Program-made: the position numbers and the translations under genes
Notes under the pieces: model-generated
Told to the model about the DNA's origin: nothing
The model's input: only the letters and a program-made list of their open reading frames with translations
The model's database searches: none
Shown here: positions 8,913 through 14,751 of the stretch, piece after piece
How positions within the stretch are numbered: the stretch's first letter is position 1
Layout: each line of letters starts with the position of its first letter
NCBI GenBank assembly: GCA_958430865.1
Contig: CAUDNR010001117.1
Span: 4,804 to 19,554 of the forward strand
DNA length: 14,751 bases
Reading direction: 5' to 3'
From: Entrophospora sp. SA101
Taxonomy: Eukaryota; Glomeromycota; Glomeromycetes; Entrophosporales; Entrophosporaceae

Positions 8913-9115
8913 TTATAATTAATAATTTAAACTCCGATTGTTAATGATAAAATAGTAAATGAAAATACAATTTTGTCACGCAAAATTCGAAATATCACAT
9001 TTTTATTATTCCCGTATGCTGGTGTGTAACTAATATAGTTTTCTACAAATTTAGAAATCATCTCCAGAAAATTAATGTATGACACTGCATAAAATTTTGT
9101 GATACATATGTAAAC

Positions 9116-9162
9116 TCGATAAGTCGGTCATGTGGGGTGAGTTCATATGACCGACTTATCGA
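9116..9162. repeat. Perfect 16-bp-stem hairpin (47 bp)
   Basis: TCGATAAGTCGGTCAT (9116-9131) is followed, after a 15-base loop, by its exact reverse complement at 9147-9162. The stem is GC-richer than its surroundings. The CGATAAGTCGG core resembles ends of pogo/Tigger-type MITEs, which is inference. Target-site duplications are not clear. Confidence 0.85.
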
Positions 9163-9211
9163 ATTAAATTACTTAAAATATTGAAAATGGGGTGAAACAT
9201 ATGTATTTATT

Positions 9212-9643
9212 GGACGTCCTCAGAAATTAAATTGATAAAATTTGATTTGATTAAGATTGATAACCTCAAAAATTTAATCTTTGAAATGGAAAATGAAGGA
9301 TATTTTAATATATATATACAATTTATTTTGTAACTCTTTCAAATATTTGTAATTATTTTGGATATTCATAATTATTTCAGATATTCATATATTCATATTC
9401 ATAGTTATTTCAGATATTCGTAATTATTTCATATATTCATATTCATTTCAGATACTTGTATTTATTTGAATATTCATAATCATTTCAAACATTACAAACA
9501 TTCGAAATTTGAAATATGGAATTTACAAATATTCGAAATTTAAAAATCTTAGTATTAGAGGGTAAGTAGTAAAAATAAATCTTAATCAAAAATTAAATGA
9601 GGACAGATCGGTTAAATCAAAATTTTAATTTCTGAGGACGTCC
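9212..9643. mobile_element. TIR element, 432 bp, non-autonomous
   Basis: The outer 20 bases, GGACGTCCTCAGAAATTAAA, recur in perfect inverted orientation at the right end. A second inverted block (TTTGATTAAGATT) follows inside, offset by an indel. The flanks carry ATT on both sides, a possible 3-bp target duplication. The superfamily is undetermined. The centre consists of a degenerate tandem repeat (9340-9545). Confidence 0.7.
9340..9545. repeat. Degenerate minisatellite inside the 432-bp element
   Basis: Variants of TTATTTCAGATATTCATA recur about eight times with irregular spacing of about 18-30 bases (TTTCAGATATTCG, TTTCATATATTCA, TTTCAGATACTTG and others), ending in ATTCGAAATTT variants. 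Confidence 0.65.
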
Positions 9644-9689
9644 ATTGCATTGTTATGTAGATTTTTTACTAACTAATGATAAAATGGAG

Positions 9690-10111
9690 TGTTCAAAGTT
9701 GTTCCGTTCCAGGGACGACGATTTTATGCAATTTGCATAATATTGCATAATAAAGTAAAATTGCTGAATAATGCATAATCAACCAAAATCACCCCATAAT
9801 TGTTTAAGTCATGGCCGTTGATGGAAGGATATTTTTGTGATCATTTTATGAATGGGGTCGTTGATAATCATTGCTCAAAAAAAATCAATGAATTTATGAA
9901 ATTAATAATAATGATTGATAAAATTTCAATTTTTTGCGTAATAGTAATTAAAAAAATTTAGATGCACAACTAATACACAATTTACTTTTATTGCATGCAT
10001 AATCGATAATTTATTATTTGCATAAAATCATCGTCCTTATTCCGTCCCTGTTTCCTGTTCCTTGTTGTACAATACTTATTAGGTAATGGAAATCAGGACC
10101 AACTTCGAACA
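9690..10111. mobile_element. Candidate element with nested inverted repeats
   Basis: The outer arms TGTTCAAAGTTGTTCC (9690-9705) and, inverted, GGACCAACTTCGAACA (10096-10111) match at 14 of 16 positions. Inside them a second pair, AGGGACGACGATTTTATGCAA at 9711-9731 and its inverse ending about 10038, matches at 18 of 21. The inner flanks share TTCCGTTCC/TTCCGTCCC, a possible 9-bp duplication with one mismatch. The interior is rich in TGCATAAT and has no open frame. It may be one element with complex ends or one inserted in another. Confidence 0.5.
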
Positions 10112-10127
10112 GAAAATTTCATATATA

Positions 10128-10249
10128 CAGTATAACCCTCGTTTCAACGGCTGGACACATAAAAAAATTTCATTTATGTTTCCATAATGTGTAAAAAATT
10201 CGCTGAAACGCGAATTTAATTATAATTCGTTGAAACAAGGGTTATACCG
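10128..10249. mobile_element. pogo/Tigger-like MITE, 122 bp
   Basis: The ends CAGTATAACCCTCGTTTCAACG and, inverted, CGTTGAAACAAGGGTTATACCG match at 20 of 22 positions and sit between TA dinucleotides (10126-10127 and 10250-10251). TA duplication and a CAGT...ACCCTCG start are typical of the pogo/Tigger branch of Tc1-mariner. It is non-coding. Confidence 0.85.
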
Positions 10250-10251
10250 TA

Positions 10252-10444
10252 GTTGTTTCCACATATATTCTTGGCACTGATCTACATAATAAATTTACGC
10301 GGAGGGGGGTTGAAAGAATATTTTAAATTTATGCATAACTAATATAAATAATTATTAAAATGTCAACTCGTGAAAAAAATTGTTTCTAAATCTATTTCAA
10401 GAAGCGATTGGTTCAGATGGATCTGATGAAAGTTTTGATGAAGA
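10252..10444. other. Spacer with a short acidic open stretch
   Basis: There is little recognisable here. From about 10390 a plus-strand frame reads an acidic stretch (SDGSDESFDEDELPFEPDKY) that runs into the minisatellite and stops near 10500. It has no start codon in frame. It could be an exon fragment or chance. Confidence 0.25.
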
Positions 10445-10657
10445 TGAATTACCCTTTGAACCTGATAAATATTTTGTTGTTGTTGTTTGTCATTATTAAT
10501 TGAAGAAATTGCCCTTTGAGCTGGATAAATACTTTGTTGTTATTCTTTATCATTGACAGTGGAAGAAGCTACCCTTTGAACTGGGTAAACTTGAACCGGG
10601 TAAATACTTTGCCATTGTCATTACTAGTAGGAGCTACTTTTTAACTGGATGAATATT
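10445..10657. repeat. Degenerate minisatellite, about four units of 55-70 bp
   Basis: The units share the core TACCCTTTGAACTGGATAAA then TACTTTGTTGTTGTT, seen starting near 10447, 10503, 10563 and 10632. Each ends in a TTG run, and the last runs into the TTG microsatellite. Confidence 0.7.
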
Positions 10658-10688
10658 TTGTTGTTGTTGTTGTTGTTGTTGCTGCTGC

Positions 10689-10725
<37 letters not shown>

Positions 10726-10726
10726 G
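10658..10726. repeat. (TTG)n microsatellite with CTG interruption
   Basis: Twenty-three triplets of TTG are interrupted once by three CTG triplets (10681-10690). It appears to have expanded from the TTG tail of the neighbouring minisatellite unit. Confidence 0.95.
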
Positions 10727-12057
10727 AAGTTGTTTGTTGCATAGCTATTTTTAATATTCTTGTTTTTTGTTTATTATTAAAAAAAATTTGTTTCCAAATT
10801 TAGAATAGAAACAACAAGTTTGTTGTTTCTCTGTTTCCTTCTTATCAGCCAAAATTAGGTTTAATTACCAATTTATTATTTTTATTAACATATATAAAAG
10901 AAAGAATAGTTGCCGTGTTACGGTGCTTTACTAAATGTCATAATTTTGTGTGGATTTTTATATTTATTATTATGTAATATTTTCTTTTTTTCTTTTTTTT
11001 TTTTGTTTCCTTATTCTAACGGCTTTGCCCAATTTTGAAATGTTTGGTTAGTAAACTGAATTATTGGGGAAAAGACGAGATCAAAATCAAAGGGCAAAAC
11101 TTTGTAATGAGTCATTTCTTTTTTATTTGCTACGCTGACTTGAAACGACTTGCAAATTGTTGATAAATTGAAATTTGAACAGAAATATTTTCAATTTCCA
11201 AAAATGACAAATGTTTGTGGATTATTTTTACGTCGTCGTATCGTGTGAATCCCAATTGCTATATATATTTATCATATTTTGTACAACTAAAAAACTTGAC
11301 TGAAAGGATATTCGTGTTTCGCTTTAGGTTTTCGTCTTGCTCTGACATTTCGGACTGTTTAAAATGACCAGAAAATGATGGTCTTGTCTTGGAACCTTTA
11401 CCACAGATCCTCAAAGGCTTGTCACACAACGTGTTTGCATTTTCTGGTCACGAGACCAGGATTCAAAAAATGTTTTCAATTTAACAATCTAACAATGTGA
11501 CAATTTTTTTGATTTTGACCATTTGAGAGATAGTGCGTGTGATCTGGACAAGAAAAACTTTTAATTTCCTTTCGGAGAAAACAAATAAACTTTTGACAAT
11601 TTGAGGGATAGTAGATGATCTGATTTCCTTTTGGAGAAAACAAAATTCGTTGATTTTAACAATCGAAATTTGTAAATGACTTTTGATGTTTGTATGAAGC
11701 TTATTCTTCTATAGCGTTAGACTTGAAAAGAAAAATCTAATCGATCCAATTGACTATTAATCTGGGATAAATAAATAAACACGAGGGACAAAAGGATCTT
11801 TTTTTTTTAATTAGAAAAAAAAAAGATTAGTTGATTTTTTTAACAATCGAAATTCGTAAATAACCTTTGATTCACGTGAGGTTTCTTCTTTGCAAAGGAT
11901 TTTTTATTAAATTTATTAAATTCATGAACAATTTTCTTTGTATGTGTGATTTTTAAATATTAAATAAAAAACAAATAAACAAATAAATTTTTGCTTCAAC
12001 AAAACGAATAAAATAAAAATATTGATATAATAATAATATAACCGGCTAATGTTGATG
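10727..12057. other. Gene-free region with short repeats
   Basis: No supported gene was found on either strand. Visible structures are a GAAACAACAA/TTGTTGTTTC palindrome near 10807-10828, a 12-bp inverted repeat GACCAGAAAATG (11366-11377) and CATTTTCTGGTC (11438-11449), two direct-repeat pairs at 11514-11871, and pyrimidine tracts near 10980-11005. Confidence 0.5.
11514..11871. repeat. Two pairs of diverged direct repeats
   Basis: Pair one is 11514-11586 and 11591-11644 (TTTTGAC, ATTTGAG, GATAGT, GATCTG, TTTCCTTT and GGAGAAAACAAA in the same order). Pair two is 11650-11687 and 11831-11871 (TTGATTTT, AACAATCGAAATT, GTAAAT, CTTTTGAT). This suggests old local duplications. Confidence 0.6.
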
Positions 12058-12065
12058 CTCTGAAC

Positions 12066-12655
12066 CAAGGTTGGGTGACGAAATAGGATTTATACACTTT
12101 GAGGATTTGACGAAAGTGACGAAAATGGCGAAACAATAAAATAAACCAATTATTTTGTGGATTTTAAATTATTTGCATTTTTGGTTCAAGGAGTAAATGT
12201 CAAATTCTAATTCACCAATTTACCAATTCCTTATCAATTATCATCATATAATATGAATTTGCAAACATTAACATATCTGAAAGTTCATTTAACATTAATC
12301 AAGAATTAGCTACAGAACGTCCAGTGTCTGATATATGGTTACACTTCATTAAAAATAGTATATGAAGAAGCATTTCAACAATCAGAGTTATCAGACGATT
12401 CTACAGATTTTGAAGAAAGTTATGAAACCAGTAATAGATGTAAAGAAGCAATTCATACTAAAATTTTATGTATAAAAATTAAAGTATCAAACTAAGAAAC
12501 ATGATTTACGATGTAAAAAAAATGTTTAAATTTAAGTTTTTGTTTTAATTAAATCTAAATAAAATTGAATTTTATACTTTTGTCATCATTATCATACATT
12601 TTGACCTTTGACTTTACCCTTTCTCACTTTCGTCACATTTCGTCACCCGACCTCG
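12066..12655. mobile_element. Internally deleted hAT element, 590 bp
   Basis: The ends CAAGGTTGGGTGACGAAAT and, inverted, ATTTCGTCACCCGACCTCG match at 17 of 19 positions. The flanks CTCTGAAC (12058-12065) and CTCCGAAC (12656-12663) are a likely 8-bp duplication with one change. Subterminal GACGAAA motifs repeat at both ends, as in hAT elements. Inside, two plus-strand pieces survive. At 12252-12365 there is RPVSDIWLHFIKN, resembling the start of a BED zinc finger of hAT transposases. At 12355-12495 an acidic tail with SDDSTDFEESYE lies in another frame, ending at TAA. The catalytic middle is missing, so it is a non-autonomous derivative. Confidence 0.75.
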
Positions 12656-12892
12656 CTCCGAACGAATATATATGTAAGTGATTGAGCCATGTGATCTTAT
12701 AACACCAAAAAATATCACCGCACTGCAATACTAAACTGTATTTCACGAAACTCATTATTACGTTTTTGTTTAAAAGCTTGTCTGTAAGAAAACAACAAAA
12801 ATCAATCAGATGCAACATTCAATCACTATTTCTGAATAATTGTAGATTTTTTTTTAAAATGATTAATGTCTTTTGGTAATTTATCTATAAAA

Positions 12893-13382
12893 AGGAATTT
12901 GCAGTTTCATGAAGTTGGTTGCGTTGTGATAAATACTCTCTATTGATCATTGAACAACGAATTGTTTAATGAGAATATATGCAATGAGTCATTGGTGTTG
13001 TGACAAAGATGATCGATGACGAAAGTATCAAAGTAACATTTCCAACCCTGGCAAGTATAAGCAAAATAATTGTGCAAAGGGAAACTTACCGCTTTGAAAT
13101 TGATGGTAAAAGTGCATCAAGACAACAATCTCCTCTCCAAAATGCATTCGCTTTGACAGTTTACAAGAACCAAAGTTTAACCTTACCACAAATAATGTTA
13201 AATGATTATGAAAACATGTTCGCTAAAGGTCAAGTGTACGTTGTAATGAGCCGAACCACTTCGCTGGATAAGTTGCAAATCCTGGGCTTTGACTATCCCA
13301 ACTAAAAGCTTCTAGAGCAACCTTAGAAGATTATAAAGTTGTTAACAGCAGCAATGAATTGCAATTGTTGCAATCGTTATAA
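12893..13382 (+). pseudogene. Helitron/Pif1-type helicase, C-terminal remnant
   Basis: The clear part is at 13009-13305. PLQNAFALTVYKNQSLTLPQ corresponds to the Pif1-family block that normally reads HKSQG/HKTQG, and QVYVVMSRTTSLDKLQILGF corresponds to the last helicase motif (Y-VAxSR). Here HK has become YK and the G after Q is S. An upstream frame (12893-12990) reads VGCVV...ELFNENICNES with an internal TGA, then a frameshift at about 12990 leads into IGVVTKMIDDES. At the 3' end a one-base loss near 13302 hides a further stretch (LKASRATLEDYKVVN) that ends at TAA 13380-13382. Such helicase tails occur in Helitron transposons and related Pif1 copies. The rest of the protein is missing, so this is a dead fragment. 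Confidence 0.75.
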
Positions 13383-13512
13383 GTAATAATAGTCGCTTGT
13401 TCCCTTTCCTCCTTTGATGATCATTTTAAAAAAAGAACATGTATTTCTTTAACATTAAACAATCATTATAAATAATCCTAATAATTGATAAATACAATTT
13501 AATTCACTCATT
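13383..13512. other. Short AT-rich spacer
   Basis: No gene, and no clear Helitron 3' hairpin with a CTRR end, could be identified after the helicase remnant. Confidence 0.3.
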
Positions 13513-13945
13513 TTATATCATCACAAATACAATAATATTAGATTGCTCTTTAGGTCTAACAACCTTATTTAATATTAAATCACTCATTTTAACAAGTTGG
13601 GTTATAGCCACCAACAACTTCATCTGCTTCTTTAAGTTCTACAACAGCTATAGTTTGTTGAATATTATAGTAAATACTGCCCTGGAAAATCTATCTTGAG
13701 TCACTCGAAGTATTTTTTTTTCCTTAAATATTACTGCCCTAGAAAATTTATCTTGAGTCTCTTGAAAATTTTATTTAAAATTAAATATTTCATTTTTAAA
13801 TTTAATAATTTTCCTTTTCTCACTCTTAGTCACTTTTGAAGTAGTAGCCTTGGTTGCCAATGTATCCTAACCAAGATAATATTGAAAAATTTCTTCTTCT
13901 TTACAATAATAAGGCTTAATTGTATATCCATTAAGCATGGTGGAC
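13513..13945 (-). pseudogene. Decayed BTB-TLDc paralogue (TLDc part)
   Basis: Translated in shifting frames, the minus strand follows the intact gene at 6281-7886 in order. EEIFQYYL and DT come first, then WQPRLLLQK and RKGKLLNLKMKYLI, then TQDKFSRAV, then IQQTIAVVELKEADEVVGGY and NPTC, then SDLILNKVVRPKEQ. The conserved Trp after NPTC is replaced by a stop, and about 25 codons are missing after it. Several stops and frameshifts are present. A 28-bp piece carrying the FSRAV codons is duplicated (13675-13702 and 13732-13759, 26 of 28 identical). The BTB part is not visible. It is a relic of the expanded BTB-TLDc family. Confidence 0.75.
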
Positions 13946-14039
13946 ATTCATTTGTCCTACATAATCATACAGAAAAAATTTATTTAATTTGTTGAAATGT
14001 GTACAATGCATTTTTAAGATTGATCAAGATCTAAACCCT

Positions 14040-14750
14040 CCTTTTAAATTAATTCTTCAGACTCCTCCAAATTAATATTATCTTCATTATCTATATTATT
14101 TCATCCTTCTCTTCATCTTCTTCACCTAATATGGATGTATTATCATTACATAATTTTTTATGCCATTCAATAAATAATCAAGACAATGTTGACATTTAAA
14201 CTTTAGATTTTGATTAGTGATGTTAGCCGGCTAATAATCTGCATAATTAATTTCTAAATTTGGTAATATATTTCCGCGCTACCTTCTTGTTATGGAAATA
14301 AAGTTACCAATTTAGGTAGTAAACGGCTTAGCCGGCTAAGGATTTTTAAATGGCTAACATCACTAATTTTGATAATTCCTTCTCATTTGTGTGGAATCTT
14401 CCCTTCCTGTTCGAGTGCCATTGACCTCATTAATATTGTTTTTTCAATTTGGATAAATACATGAATAACTTCTTTTCTTCCTTATCCATTGTCATTGTTG
14501 AAGTCAAATTTGATTTGCAAAGAAAATCAATATTAGAATTTAAAATCAAACATCCTTATTTTTTGCACTTAATATGAATGTGTAAAGCATTTACTAGAGC
14601 CTTTCTTTTTGGATAGTTTAATCTACCATGCTGGAAGGAATCATTCATGTTTTTGACCTCGTCATTGGAAAAACGTTGTATGATTTGGTCATGAAGTGTA
14701 TGACAATTGGATGAGCCTTTTATTATTAGTTTGTTAATTATATATGTAAA
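14040..14750 (-). pseudogene. Decayed unrecognised gene with CxxC motif, split by a MITE
   Basis: On the minus strand a frame is open from the window edge to a TAA at 14556-14558 and reads HDQIIQRFSNDEVKNMNDSF and LNYPKRKALVNALHI, a helical layout vaguely like a homeodomain (low confidence). Further pieces follow: MDKEEKKLFMYLSKLK to about 14435, then after a frameshift INEVNGTRTGREDST. If the MITE at 14215-14365 is removed, the frame continues through NYQNLKFKCQHCLDYLLNGI into an acidic tail (GEEDEEKDE, DNEDNINLEESEE). That the frame reconnects across the insertion supports former coding. No catalytic motif is seen and the family is unknown. Confidence 0.4.
14215..14365. mobile_element. hAT-like MITE, 151 bp
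   Basis: The ends TAGTGATGTTAGCC and, inverted, GGCTAACATCACTA match perfectly over 14 bp. The flanks carry a perfect 8-bp duplication, ATTTTGAT (14207-14214 and 14366-14373). The interior has GCCGGCTAA motifs in both orientations and no open frame. A related end fragment lies at 5983-6023. Confidence 0.9.
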
Positions 14751-14751
14751 T

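Larger units (their letters stand above)
7976..9115. other. Gene-free region with diverged direct repeats
   Basis: No open frame of note was seen. A segment near 8236-8400 recurs in diverged form near 8650-8820 (shared pieces ATAATTAAAT, ACTCATTTCAC, TTTCAGCATTAAAATA). The core of the second copy is repeated once more at 8837-8912. The rest is AT-rich with no recognisable feature. Confidence 0.55.

Noticed and set aside
12633..12818. Minus-strand open stretch at the right end of the hAT element
   Set aside because: It crosses the element boundary and has no recognisable motif; chance.
1..14751. tRNA, rRNA, CRISPR or bacterial operon features
   Set aside because: I looked for B-box (GGTTCGANNCC)-like cores, regular short repeats with unique spacers, and rRNA blocks; none was found.

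Overview
The window looks like nuclear DNA of an arbuscular mycorrhizal fungus (Glomeromycotina, Rhizophagus-like). It is very AT-rich, has one spliced gene with a BTB-BACK-TLDc architecture (a family strongly expanded in these fungi), carries a Pif1/Helitron helicase relic, and is packed with decayed transposons and MITEs. The organism assignment is inference from gene content; no rRNA or other marker is present.

Layout. 1-5386: two copies of a DDE-type transposase-like pseudogene, both on the minus strand (copy 1 at 1-1221, cut by the window edge; copy 2 at 2850-4732). Their coding parts differ by substitutions, indels and two MITE insertions, yet the 683 bp upstream of each (1193-1875 and 4704-5386) read as identical. 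Between the copies lie two small overlapping reading frames (1876-2365, minus) that are open only if TGA is read as tryptophan, the code of mollicutes and of many mitochondria. A 202-bp hAT-like MITE lies beside them.

5387-6280 holds no gene. 6281-7886 (minus) is the only apparently intact gene: a 513-residue BTB-BACK-TLDc protein with one 64-nt intron. 7887-12057 is a gene-free, AT-rich repeat landscape: diverged direct repeats, a perfect 16-bp-stem hairpin, several TIR elements including a pogo/Tigger-like MITE, a degenerate minisatellite and a TTG/CTG microsatellite. 12066-12655 is an internally deleted hAT element with traces of a transposase.

12893-13382 (plus) is the broken C-terminal end of a Helitron/Pif1 helicase. 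13513-13945 (minus) is a dead relative of the BTB-TLDc gene. 14040-14750 (minus) is a decayed unrecognised gene with a CxxC motif, interrupted by a 151-bp MITE with a perfect 8-bp target duplication.

The most unusual signal is the UGA=Trp segment next to the duplicated transposase promoter region. It is best explained as DNA from a mollicute-like endobacterium (or, less likely, a mitochondrial element) inserted in the fungal chromosome, although assembly chimerism must be excluded. No operon-like cooperation between genes is visible; the region reads as a transposon graveyard around one live host gene.
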